A stretch of DNA of 64,000 nucleotides, taken from contig JACYXH010000019.1 in NCBI GenBank assembly GCA_026745465.1, positions 67,001 through 131,000 of the forward strand. The letters are read 5' to 3'. Below the pieces are notes generated by a model. That model worked only from the letters and a program-made list of their open reading frames with translations. It ran no database searches and was not told where the DNA came from. Positions 47,274 to 59,141 of this stretch are shown here, piece by piece (the first letter of the stretch is position 1; each line of letters begins with the position of its first letter). This stretch comes from Lota lota (lineage: Eukaryota > Chordata > Actinopteri > Gadiformes > Lotidae). Made by a program: the position numbers and the translations under genes.

Positions 47274-50200
47274 TGTGTGTCAATATCAGTTGAATGAAAA
47301 GAATGCATGCATGTCAACCTCTCTTCTGAAACCAGTGTGTTTTGATTGGCCAAATCTGTTCATGTGTGGAAATGTGTGTGTGTGTGTGGCACTATTTCCT
47401 TATTTAGGCAACATGGATCACATGTTACCTGTCCGCCCAAAATAATACATTCAAACATTTGAAAACGGAAACAAACCCATTGTTTTCAAATAGCAGATAT
47501 GGGGTTTAAGATGCAATATATTTCCTTAAACATAAACTAATTTCCCATTTTGAATGCAATCAATTTTCATTGTGATATGACTAGTATTCTATAAACATTT
47601 TCACATGCACAAATACCTCACATTGTATTTATAGGAAAATACACATGATTATCACATGGTATTGTAGTACTCATAAGCTGTTTAGATCCTCTTTAGACCC
47701 ATTGGTAATTTTCAGAGATAGATATGTCTTGTTGATAATTTCAAGCTTAATTTGAGTCCTTCAAATAAGGAGTGTTGCCTCACCACTGATGAAAAGGGAT
47801 GCGAATCGGCAGGGACTTCACAATAAGAGACAACAACAATTTTTGAGTGCTGATGCGATGTCTTGCAATTCTGTAAATATTGTGATTCAGTATTGCGACA
47901 TACCGATTCTTGCGTGTGATTTTACCATTGTTTAGTTTAAGGTATATATTGAGGTTTGGTTTCTACAAGTCTGTCTGTTTCTACCATTGTTTTTTAACTG
48001 AATGTGGCCAAACAGAACATACTGTAGTGGATGCAAAGTGACTATAGGCAAAAACAGGGTGGTATAGTGAACCATTAATTTGATTCCACTAAGATTACAT
48101 TGACTTTCTGGCAAAAAAAGCATACATTGTTTTCATTTTTGAGTCAACCTTATGACACAGATATTGCGGAAGCAAAGCATGGCGATTCTAACGTTACTAG
48201 TTTTTACCCCCAACCCCTACTGATAAAATGATTTGCAAAGATTCACATGATAAAAATAACAAAATAAAATGGTTCATATTGTGCCTACAAACCACAGAGG
48301 GATTGCGATATAGGCCCCTTAACATTAAGCTACAGAAGCAGTGATGGGTGAGAGTAGATAAGTAGCTGTTCGGGGGCCTATCAGGGTTTGTGATCTTAGA
48401 TGGGACTCGGATATACATCTCACTTGACCACATTCACTTCCCAGCCTGCCACTTGTACTATTCACTATAAGTGCACCTGCAAAGTACAGACCAGTCTGGG
48501 CCATACACAAAACCTAAAGATAGATGTGCAAATAATTACTTAAATGTTGTGATTCAGTTAATCAGAAGTCCTTCAGAAGAGGATATCAAGAAGAAAAAAA
48601 AAACACATGTTTGCATTGCAGTTGGTTAGACGCATGGATATTTTAAAGTATGCATTGAACTGTAATGCTCTTTTTAACTTTTTTTGTATTCAGGTTCTGG
48701 TGCAAGGACTTTTTATATCCCTTACTCCCTTTAAAAGTGGCTATTTTAATACATGATTATCATAATTATTATGATAATCATACTGTATTTGGCGCTAGAT
48801 CTGGCATCCTTGATCCATCCATGCTTTGGGATAACTTGTAAGGTTAATATTGTTTAAAAGACAGGGCTCTTAGTTTCTGTATGATAGTATATGAAGACCC
48901 TAAAAGCATACTGGCTTATTCTTTTACAGCCCTACCTCTAACTGTGAATGATCAAAGTATCCTATTGGCTTGCATCCTAGGTAGCGAAACTGCTGATACA
49001 TTTCCTCCCGTTCTGTGGTGATCAGGTTGTTTCTGTGAAAACACATATTTCCACGTACTCGTGTACATTTAACTGCCAACGAAACTGGAACTTCTTTCAT
49101 GTTAAAGGCACTGCACTGCTGAGATCAAGGAAATACCTTTGGTAATGGGTACAGCAAAGGGGTTCAAGCTACTTTTGGCTGTCCGTGTATTGTACATGGA
49201 TTAAGTGCACATGGCCTATGGATAATCAGATCTTGATGACCCCTTTAATATAAAAAACTGGCATTCATTCAGGAAATATTACGTATACATATTCAGGATA
49301 TTGTCATTGCTGCTGAATCTGATGGATGCAAATGACGAGATAATGAGTCTTTTACTCCTTGAATCTTTGAAACTACTTGTCACTGTGTAGCTCAAGTGCT
49401 CAGGACAGTGTTATTGGTCCCGAAGATGTATTAGATGCATATGGTTCATTGACCCCCTGCAAAAACTGACCATTTTTATGTAGACACAAAGAAACTTGAA
49501 GCTTACTTAATGGTTATATTAATGTAAAGCTCTTTGTAGATAATCTCCACTTCCAACAGAATGTAGATCATATAGATTGGAAGCAGACATGCAATCATAA
49601 ACTGTTTTATAGTTCATCAGATGCCAATTATCCTAATAGTAAGTCAAGAAAACAATGGTATAGAACAGCAAGAAAACCTTTTATTTGTGCATTAAACAAC
49701 ATCTGTGTGCAATTTGTTTATAGACTTTGCAAAACATTCCATTCCATCTTACAAACATTTTGCCTATTGTTGGACTACAATAAAGTGCTGTCTAAATTGT
49801 GGGCCAGAGTCATACACATCTGCTTACCCACACTAGCATGTTTTTCTTTTATGGGCTGGGGGTGACCCTTTAATTGGCCTGTGGGCATATGTCTCGTTGA
49901 TGTAACCCAAGTCTGTTTCCGTTCCATTTGATACAGCACACGAGAATGTATCAAACAAACAGGTGAGCCGTTGCGGTACTTTAGTCATGCTGAAAACACA
50001 TCCATCAAATAACTGAACTCTTCGACCATCTGTTGAGCTCAAACTGTTCTCGTGACATGTTTGAGCTGAATCCATTAATCCATAAATTAATCCATTATTC
50101 ATTTATTAAAAATGGATAATGGACAGTCCTTGACTATCCCAGAGTTAGCAAGATAGCTGAATTTCATCAGCAGTCCCTGGGTATACGAACCCGCAAGATA

Positions 50201-50377
50201 ATTATGGCATCAAATGTTTTTTTTTGTACAGCAAATAAATATTGCATCATACAAAACTAACTTAAAACACTTTCCATTTGAAACATTACATCATACTACA
50301 ATTTATGGAAAAATCATTGTGCCCAGCTAACAGTATGAAGTTCTGCAGCAATTATTGATTTAGCATCTCAGTGGTCT
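47274..50377. other. duplicated flank of NITR B
   Basis: Second copy of the flank at 40304-43775. No gene seen. About 440 bp (49130-49570) are not shared with the other copy. Confidence 0.6.
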
Positions 50378-51607
50378 TCAGTTGCCCACTGCAACTGCAG
50401 AGTAGACACATTCGATCTCCACATTGTCTCTTCGGCCTCTATGACGGCAGTTCTTCGCACTTACATCAATGTACAGGAGATTGTGCACCTCAGGCCCATG
50501 CTAATCATTCAGCATTGTGGCACATGAGAGAAGAGAATAAGAACACAACATTCTAAAAAACAACTGATGATTCTCATCAGCCAACATTACATGAAGTATG
50601 CTTTTAATGTTTAAGTTACTCACCATTTCCTTGGCACCAGTACAGCATCTGGGTTCCGTAACCTCCCCTGTGAGTGAAAGAAGTGGTAGAACCAGTACGA
50701 CACACAAAGATGTAGACATTTTCGAATTTGCTTTTACATACCTCTGCAGCCACAGGGACAACTGTGTCTCGAGATGTACGTGCATGTCAAAATAAACATC
50801 AGGATGAGGGTAACTGCCAACGCTGACCCCAGTATGTAAATCACGAGAGGGTCGTGGCACACATCTGTTTGAAGATGCAACAGAGGAATCCATGAGAAAA
50901 TTCAATGGTACAAAATCTGTGGTGTTAAACACCGTCTGACCATCTGTGGTTAAATTCCTCGTCAGGACACAACAAAACACAAAACAATGCAAATTAGTTG
51001 CAACTACCTACCAACAATTTCCACTGTTGTTCCGTTTCCGAATAGAATCTCCCCACACATGGAAAGAACACAATAGTAGGTTCCGGCATCCATGGCAAGG
51101 AGGTTGGCGATAGGGAGTTTTACACAGGTCGGCATTGGCATAAATTAGTGCAGGTTGGGATCCGCTGGGCCTGTACCAGTAGACGCTGTGGTCTCCTGAG
51201 CACAGCTCAGCAGCCTGTACTTCACAACTCAAATTCACAGAGGTACTAGGCCACAGCACCTGTGTCTATCCCTGGCGGATGACAGCTTGTTTCCCCGCCT
51301 CTGACCCCTTGATGTGAAGGTAAGAGCCAAATCCATAATCAATGGTTTGGATATTGGATATCCCACAGTAATCATGATTTTCAGATTAGACTACGGTAGA
51401 TACAATTAAGGAAAAAAACATTTGCACATCAACTATTGTTTGTCTCAAATCGTAAAAATAAAATTGGTTAAAAATAAAATTGGTAACATTTTGAAGATGC
51501 TCACTACGACACAAACAATCTATATAAATATATATGTATGTTATGAATATGAAAACATTCATACCTGTTCCACTTAATAGTAAAATGAAGATGCAGTAGA
51601 CGGTCAT
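50378..51607 (-). pseudogene. novel immune-type receptor C, decayed
   Basis: Recognisable parts: leader exon 51607-51565 (MTVYCIFILLLSGT, good donor); only the end of a V domain (about 51390-51300, DYCGISNIQTIDYGFGSYLH); an I domain (to 51012) with CSGDHSVYWYR and DAGTYYCVLSMCGEILFGNG; membrane exon 50864-50742 (VIYILGSALAVTLILMFILT); linker exon 50667-50624; tail exon 50500-50378 with ITIM LLYIDV and CVYSAV. Most of the V domain is missing. The I domain carries a stop near its start (about 51270) and a frame change near 51130. The tail exons remain open and are the homologues of exons 4-5 of NITR B. Confidence 0.78.
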
Positions 51608-53315
51608 GTCTAAGGCTGTTCAATCTGTATCTTGAAGAGAGCTTATTAACATACATACAACCCTTGAGAGAAGATGGGCTGTTTGTGATTGGCTAAAAAC
51701 AATTTGTGCTGTGATGCACAAATCACAGAGTTTCTGATGATGGTGAAGGTTAAAATAAGTGTGTGTGTGTGCGTGTGTCTGTTAAGGCGATGGATTGTTT
51801 TTCTTTCGTTACTTTTCATGAACATGTCAACATGTGACTCACAAGTCATTCATATTATTGCTGTTCATTTCGACAAAGGCTAGGGTTAGATACCAACAGC
51901 ATGACCATAGGAAAAGGGACATGACAATATGATGATGAAGTCCACCAGCGTTCCTACAATCATGCTTTAATAAAATAACTACGTATTGCTTGTATGTCTT
52001 AGATTAACAGGAACCTAGTTTAACAAGAGAAAAGCAATTCTGGTTTTCATGTTCATATCACAAAGAAGCAGAGGCACTAGTTTGCCAAAATTGTGTTTCA
52101 TGCTCACATATTGCCATTTTCCTTTTTCAATGTATATATAAATATACTTTAACACATACAATTAATAAAGACAATATATATATTTTTTCTATATAAACCC
52201 CCCATCAACACCTTGTTTTTCTTGATTTTTAGTTTCTTGTCAATTTAAAATTGTTCAATTTAAAATGTTTTTATACTGTAATGTGAATATATGTTTTTAA
52301 TGACATTTATAAATCTAAATATTTTTTAAAAAGGTCAAAAGAAGCAACTTGTTAACCATATTGACATCCTGTCAAACGTTTCAGAGGGATCTTTGCTATG
52401 CATAATCTAAAGAAGGCCTTTACCACAACAACCACATGCTGTTTTGTCTGCACAAACAAACTGCATGACAGATATTTGACAGCGTCTGAGTACAATGTTG
52501 AGAAGGCGCAATAAATGATTTGGGGCAAGCAAAACAGGCTTGCTTGATAAGAAAAGGAGCTAACATTTTATTACATGTATTTTCTTTCATTTAATCAAAT
52601 TTTTCTTTTTTTCTTTTGATACATAGTAATACAGTTTAATTGTATGAAAGTAAATACATTTACTCCGATTGGGTTAAAGACCTGTGTAGGCATATCGATT
52701 TTCCTTGTCAGCCAAATCAAGACCTAAATCATACATATCAATCGAATTGGGTGAACTACGCAATTAGCCTATCTTTATTTCATAGTGGGTCATCATTTTG
52801 AATTGTTGTACAGTTAAATTGTATATCATGATTAGCATTGTTGTGTATGATCCAGATTGTTGAACTATTCCATTAACATTTGATTAATACAAAGATACAC
52901 AATCAAGGCATTAAGAAATCCTTCAACAATTCAAATATTTATATACATTTACTAAAACACATCCCAAACTCACTCTTCCTTCCAGCCTCATCCTTATTTT
53001 AGCCAACTTTAGTGTAAATACACTACTACAGGGGTAATGTTTAACCTTCATTCTACCTAGTACGCAGAATGTAGTTGAATTACACTTGTGATCTAGGCCA
53101 ATTCTCACCACTTGGGGGCACAACAGCATTCTCTTCCATACAACAACATTATCTGTCTGTCCCATGTGAGGGGAAAGCTCCAATTAACAACACACTCAGC
53201 CAGTGTATTTTCCTCACTATGCCTTCCCCCTTCCTTCCTCCATAACATCTTTAACGTCATTATGTTACATGATGATGTCATCCTGCCTGTCCAATCGCCT
53301 CCCCTGGCCTCTGCC
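51608..53315. other. intergenic, no gene seen
   Basis: About 1.7 kb of AT-rich sequence between NITR C and the GPCR gene. No supported exon or structured repeat. Confidence 0.5.
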
Positions 53316-54707
53316 TCATTCCCACAATGCTTTGGAGGAGGTGCTCTGGGGGGGTTGAGGGCGTTGCTCTATTTGTGGGCAGGGCCGCGGAGCCCGCCGT
53401 GTCTTGACGCAGGGCAGCGACCTGCGTAGTTCCAGCCGGGCGTCGGAGCACAGGAAGATGTAGAAGAGCGGGTCCAGCAGCGTGTTGAGGCTGGTCAGGC
53501 CGTAGCACAGCCGGTACACCAGGAAAATGGAGCGCTCCAGGCGACACGGCTCATCAGTCAGCAGCAGTGATATGAAGCGGTAGCCGCCCACCAGGTGGTA
53601 CGGCCCGAAGACCGCCATGAAGTTGACGGTGATGACAACGAGGATGCCAACGATTTTGTGGCGCTCCTGGTGGGAGACAGAAGGGGACCTCCTTAGGGTC
53701 AGGCCGATGCGGGCTGAGGTGTAGCTGCGGGGGGACAGCAGAGACTTGGTTCGATACAGGAGCACCCATATGTACTGCGTAAGAAATGTGGCCTGTGAAA
53801 TTGATGGGGGCTCTGTGTTGCGTCTTACGGCTCACTTCAAGCTTCAGTTCTCTGTTTAGAATAATGAGGTCGAATCAAAACATAATACAAACATCTTGAT
53901 GTTTGTACGGTGGAAGATCTTCGCCACTTGTGAAACTTAACTAACTTTACTAAATGTTATAATATAGATAGCCATTACAAGATTGACATGTTTTTTCCAT
54001 AATTTTTTTTTTTTAGTTTTGTAAAAAAAGAATAAGCTAATTGTGGCCTTTTCAGCATCAATCACATGTTTTGCACAAAACGAACATCCCAAGGAATAGA
54101 ATAACAAAAGAGTAAGAGGAACTCACCCTAGTATGGAGCACGGCAGCAGAAACCCGAGGGCCACCGTGGCTATCTTGAAATGGGCGTATCCTGGGCTGAC
54201 GGGGTACTGCTCCAAACACAGCAGCCTGTCGGGGTCAAACACCGAGGGCAGCAGCCCGCACAAGCAGAACAAGAAGGTCAGGGTCCAGACGGCCACGCCG
54301 GCTGCTGCCGCGACCCTCACGGTGCGCACGCCACGGCTGCAGAGCGGGTAAACAATGGCCAGGCAGCGGTCCAGCGCTATCAGGCACAGGAACATGACGC
54401 TGGCGTACACGTTGACGTAGAATACGTAACCCACCAGCTCACAGGCGGGCCGGCCGTAGGGCCAACGATGCCCCCCCTGGAGGTAGAGGATCCACAGCGG
54501 TAGAGTGAGCAGCTGGAGAAGGTCCGACAGCAGAAGGTTGAGGATGTAGACCAGCTGGCAGCCACCCCCGCCTGAGCGGCCCAGTTGGTACAGTCCCCAA
54601 AGCGACAGGAGGTTGCTAGGGAGGCCCAATGTGAAAATCACACTGTAGATGTAGGTCAGACCAACGGTGTCTGTATTCAGGGGGAGGTTGCAGCTGTCAT
54701 TTAACAT
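53316..54707 (-). CDS. class A GPCR, GPR132/GPR65-like or P2Y-like, two exons
   Basis: A rhodopsin-family receptor of about 345 residues. Exon 1 (54707-54127) covers the N-terminus with NDS glycosylation site, TM1-TM5: TM2 NLLLSDLLQLLTLPLWILYL, the conserved Cys in PACELVGYVFY, TM3 followed by LDRCLAIVYPL (DRC in place of DRY). Exon 2 (53774-53316) covers TM5 end to tail: TM6 IVGILVVITVNFMAVFGPYH and TM7 NTLLDPLFYIF (DPLFY in place of NPxxY). LPLWI, DRC and VYPL resemble the proton/lipid receptors GPR4, GPR65 and GPR132. Both exons are open, but with the obvious donor (GTGAGT) and acceptor (GCAG) the phases differ by one base. A possible 5' untranslated exon ends at about 55553 (minus). Ligand unknown. 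Confidence 0.75.
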
Positions 54708-56666
54708 AATCGCTGTCAGTACCGGTCACAGAAGTGACAGCTCTCCAACGCCTCACATGGTAAAATCCTTGTTTTCAGTCAACTGTAGAAATCTATATCT
54801 ACCAGATGGCAATCACATTGGGTTCATTTTCTCACAAATAATCCGATAAAATAAGACGTTTGGCTAGGATAAGATTGAATGAAATGCTGCTGGCATTTCT
54901 ACATTTTGATCTTCGTAGTACTGGCATTTTCTTCTTGTGCTTCCAACTCTGTTATGTTCCATCTTGCATCTTGCGTGGTCCCCTCTGCCATCTTCTCTAA
55001 CTCAAGATCACTCAAAAAAAGTTCACAGCTGTCATTGAGTGTCAAAGGAAATTACTTAATTACCCAGATCGCACCTTGTTACAAGTAGAAAGAGAGAAAT
55101 GGGAATTAGACGGTTGAAGATTTAGGCAATCACCAACAATAACAACAAAAGCAAATACAGCCAGTGAATTTTAAAGCATGTCATCTGATGAAAGAGAATG
55201 TACAGTAGTTGTCTTTTTGTTTTTGCAAAGGTGCCGTAATCTTTTTCTTTGGACTTTAATTGTTAGGCTGAGCAACATCACAACTTCAAGCCAATATAAA
55301 TGTACTTGCTTTCATGATCTATGCTCTTGCCATGCTCTTATTAAAGATTATAACTTAAATTCCTATCTTTTGAATCCATCCATTCAAAATCCATGTGCAT
55401 ACTATGCACATACTATGTACTATACTATGCATGGGGATTAACATGAACGGAAAACGAAAAAACAACAACATTTATTTCAACTTCAAATTGATTACCCATG
55501 GTTGACTACATGTCCTATTTAGAACATCATCAAACCTGGGTTACTCACCTTCTAAAGTTCTGAGTGGGATCAAGGAATCAAAGTCTGCCACGGGAGAACA
55601 GTGTGAGCTTCAGCTCTGCTGCTTGCCTGACCTGTGTGTTGCCACAATGAGAACAAAGTGTCTCGGCTGGGCCTCGACTATTCTCTGATCGTTTCCTCCA
55701 CAGGAAAACCACTTCTCCCGTTTTTTAAAAGGCAAGTTCCTGTACTGGGAGAATGCCTCGTCTATCCAGGAACCTCAACGGCCCCTCCACCTCTCGGTCC
55801 CTCTCTCTATCTTCCTGTTTTTCTAGGCTTCTTGCTCTCTTTTTGCTCACTAGATTCTAATCATTTAGTTTTGGGTGATGGAGCACCAATGACTAAGGAG
55901 GACCAGCTGAGATTAGATATGTCTCATGTCGATGTACCTGCAATATATTTAGCATCTAATCTGTTCTTTAATTCAGTGCAGGGGGGTTGGGGGAGGGGGG
56001 TTGTGTGTACCGTAGGAGACTGTTGAGAATATCAATATATGCTCAGAATGATGTTCAAAAACCGAAACTGTGTAAAATTAGGGCTTATTTGATTATATTT
56101 TAAGCATGATCACTACGGCCCTAATCCTCATTTTGGCTATGACATATCAAAGACCAACGTGTTTGTTGGGAATAGGATCCATATGATGACTACTATACAG
56201 TTAACATGAACATTTGAGAGTTTTTTTGAGACAAAAAAGTAAATGATGGATAAACCCCATATTTTATTGATTGAAGTTCACGAACATGGCACCCAAGTAA
56301 GGACATCTCTAATTGATTATTTTTGTCTTCACAATGAAAAAATCCCAGTATTTAAGTAACACAGAGATGAAGTAGACAATATTAGCTATGGAAAAACCAC
56401 TGGAGGGAAAGCCTTGCATAATTCAAATAGTTTAGCCATGAATAGCAATTTGAGACAATGGGTCCTATACAGTACTTTTTACAACATGCTTCAAAACCAT
56501 ACCTTTGCAATATGACATGCAAGATGTCTTGTAAATATTTCAAAGTGAAACCTTCCATATGTGTGAAACAACTTTATACTGTATACAATCAATGGTTGTT
56601 TTCTATTTTTAAATAAATTAGGAAATGGATGTTTTAAATATCAATATGAAATCGAAAGAATAGATG
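54708..56666. other. intergenic; possible 5' UTR exon of the GPCR
   Basis: A consensus minus-strand donor (AGAAG|GTGAGTAACC) near 55545-55555 could end a non-coding first exon of the GPCR. Otherwise no gene is seen. Confidence 0.35.
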
Positions 56667-58247
56667 TCACTCAACTTTGCTCTTAGTTCTGCATCTCCAG
56701 TGACAGAGCAGCCTACAGACATAGATAGATACCCAGAGGAATGCCACGCCAAGTGTCAAGAGAAAGACCATCACATCTATGCTATGGTAGGAGTACCAAG
56801 GCAGGATGGAACCTGCAGAGCGTAGGTGAGCAGCTCCTTTGTTCCTGATGACATACTCAATCCAAAATATAGCAGTGTCTAAAGAGGAAATAGGCTTGTC
56901 ATGGTGCAGTTGAGAAAGTCTCTGAATGTTGTCTCGATAAGAGGGATTCTCCAGCATGTCCCTTAGGGCCTCCAGGAAGTTTTCTTTATTGAGTGACGAC
57001 GCTTCCACCACCCGTGCTGCTCCACGGCCCTTCAGACGGATTAGGTTATCAAACTGGTCGAATAGGAGGGGCAGGCCGAGAACTGGCACTCCATGGTAGA
57101 TGGCTTCGTACAGGCCGTTGGTGCCTCCATGGGCAACAAAAGCACGAGTCTTAGGGTGTCCTAGGAGGTCGTTTTGAGGCAGCCAGTCCAGCAGCAGGGT
57201 GTTGTTGGCCAGGTTAGATGGTCTCTGGCCCAAATACCGCCACACCACCTTCTGAGGGAGCTTGGAAAAAGCTTCAGCAATGGCCTCTGTCATTTCTTTT
57301 GGGAGAGCAGAAACCAAAGTTCCAAGAGACATCACTACTACCCCATGTTCTCCAGAGCTCTGCATGAAGGCCTGAAGTTCAGCAGGGAGGGGCTTGGCTT
57401 CCCTGCACTGGAAACCACCTATATAGACCATATTGGGCATGGTAGGCCGTGGGAACTCAAACACAAAGTCTACCCTCATCATCCAGATGTCAGCTGAGTG
57501 CTGCATGGAACGCAGGTCAGCTCCAGGAGGAAAGTGCCGCTGCAGCAGTTCTGAGTAAACAGGCATTATAAATACCTCCTCTATCACGATACTTACTACG
57601 TACCGTAATAGGTTGATTGTCCTCTGAAGAAAGTTCATATTGTCACTGAAAAGTGAGTTGTGGATTGGAATATAGGAAGGAGGTGATGGAGCTAGTTCTC
57701 CATGTGCTTCTCCAGCATTGATCCAACGAACGCTATAGACCATTGGCAGTCTGAGATATTGTGCTAGTATTACCCCTGTAGGGAAGGCAGGGTCCGTTAA
57801 CAACAGATTAAAGTGGGTGCTTTTCAACCTGGTTACCAAAATGGAGTCGTCCAATATGGTGGAGATAAAATGGCAAGTTGCTGAGTGAAAAATGTGAAGC
57901 GTATGAGCTCTATCCTTTAGCTGCTCAATGAAATGCCAGAATGGTGTCATCTTGTTTTGTTCAAATGATCTCTGCATGAGAAAAGAGAATAAACTAGGAT
58001 CAAATCCTTCGCCTTGGTCTTCTGGAGATGTGACTGTAATGGTGGTGTAGAAAGAAGAGATCTCGGGAATGTACCAGCTGTTGGGAGATCGCAGCACCGT
58101 GAGTTGGTGGCCTCTGGAGTGCAGTTCTCTGAGGATTACCTCCATGTTGATCCAATGGCTGCCATCCACAGGGACGACTAAAATCCTTCCACCATTGCAC
58201 CCATATACAATGAAGATCACTATGAGAGTGAGGTGGAGACCTAGCAT
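56667..58247 (-). CDS. UDP-glucuronosyltransferase, UGT5-like, copy 1
   Basis: A 526-residue ER membrane enzyme that transfers glucuronic acid from UDP-glucuronate to small lipophilic molecules. All coding sequence is in one exon, as in fish UGT5 genes. Signal peptide MLGLHLTLIVIFIVYG; the catalytic His is in DGSHW (His31), with the supporting Asp in LLLTDPAF; UGT signature FVAHGGTNGLYEAIYHGVPV followed by DQFDN; C-terminal membrane segment VMVFLLTLGVAFLWVSIYVC and a short basic cytosolic tail (KSKVE). I start at the ATG at 58247 because the six codons before it begin with GTG. A splice acceptor (TTTATTTTCCAG) about 40 bp upstream points to a non-coding first exon. Tandem with copy 2, same strand. 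Confidence 0.92.
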   Translation of the reverse strand: MLGLHLTLIVIFIVYGCNGGRILVVPVDGSHWINMEVILRELHSRGHQLTVLRSPNSWYIPEISSFYTTITVTSPEDQGEGFDPSLFSFLMQRSFEQNKMTPFWHFIEQLKDRAHTLHIFHSATCHFISTILDDSILVTRLKSTHFNLLLTDPAFPTGVILAQYLRLPMVYSVRWINAGEAHGELAPSPPSYIPIHNSLFSDNMNFLQRTINLLRYVVSIVIEEVFIMPVYSELLQRHFPPGADLRSMQHSADIWMMRVDFVFEFPRPTMPNMVYIGGFQCREAKPLPAELQAFMQSSGEHGVVVMSLGTLVSALPKEMTEAIAEAFSKLPQKVVWRYLGQRPSNLANNTLLLDWLPQNDLLGHPKTRAFVAHGGTNGLYEAIYHGVPVLGLPLLFDQFDNLIRLKGRGAARVVEASSLNKENFLEALRDMLENPSYRDNIQRLSQLHHDKPISSLDTAIFWIEYVIRNKGAAHLRSAGSILPWYSYHSIDVMVFLLTLGVAFLWVSIYVCRLLCHWRCRTKSKVE

Positions 58248-59107
58248 GGCTGTTATTCTCCCCACAAAGATATGGTATTCAAAGCTGGAAAATAAAAATA
58301 AAAGGTAACAGCGGTGTTAATGTTTTTTATGAACTTGGTAAAAAAAAATATATTGTGAATGAATAATTATACCTGGACCTTATCTGTGCTGGTTGTCATT
58401 CTTAGTTTTCCTTAACTGGGTAATTCAGGTGTCAAAGTTGCTAATTATGGCAAAAAATGCAGCCACTCCATTGACCTACAGGCTACTATAGTTGATATTG
58501 AGATATAGGCACCAACCTGGCCACCTGCTAAACAGTAGAGCGTCGCCACTTAGTTCCTGACAGGCAGGGGCCAGTATCCTGTCAGGCCCTAATCACAGCA
58601 GAGGCAATCAACTGTGTGTCCAACAAAGACAGGCCCTTATTCTATTATGCTTGAATTACACTCCGTCTTTATTTTGTTTAGCTGACCAGCTCAGGAGGAA
58701 ACCGCAACACAGACCATTGACCCCAGAACTCTTAAGCCTCCAGTGCAAGTACGCCTGCCCCGTCTACTCCAGCCAAGTGGCAAGGGCCCTACTACGTCAT
58801 GGAGACAAAATTCATAATTTACTGGTTGCCAAAATCAGGCCCACATTTTGGGGACAGAGCTTTCAGGGTGGCTGCCCCTACCGCCTGAAACCTCATAGTG
58901 GACCACACAGCCCTAATGCTGGCGCCATTGAGCTCTTTAAAAGGTGGCTGAAGGCACTTCAATTCAGCTCAGACTTTGTCTCTTTCTTTGTTTGTTTTTC
59001 AGAAGGGATAGATTCTACGTCCAAGCTATTATTAATACACAATACTTTTCTATTGAATGATTGAAAGTGGACTTTATCTGTCAGCTGGTCTTTACTACAC
59101 AAACACA

Positions 59108-59141
<34 letters not shown>

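Noticed and set aside
57174..57497. Plus-strand open frame opposite the UGT coding region (and its twin at 61511-61834)
   Set aside because: Present in both UGT copies only because the coding strand is nearly identical; no domain.
58651..59064. Plus-strand 137-codon open frame between the UGT genes
   Set aside because: No recognised domain, no splice sites and no paralogue in the window; could be part of a repeat, but I could not support it.
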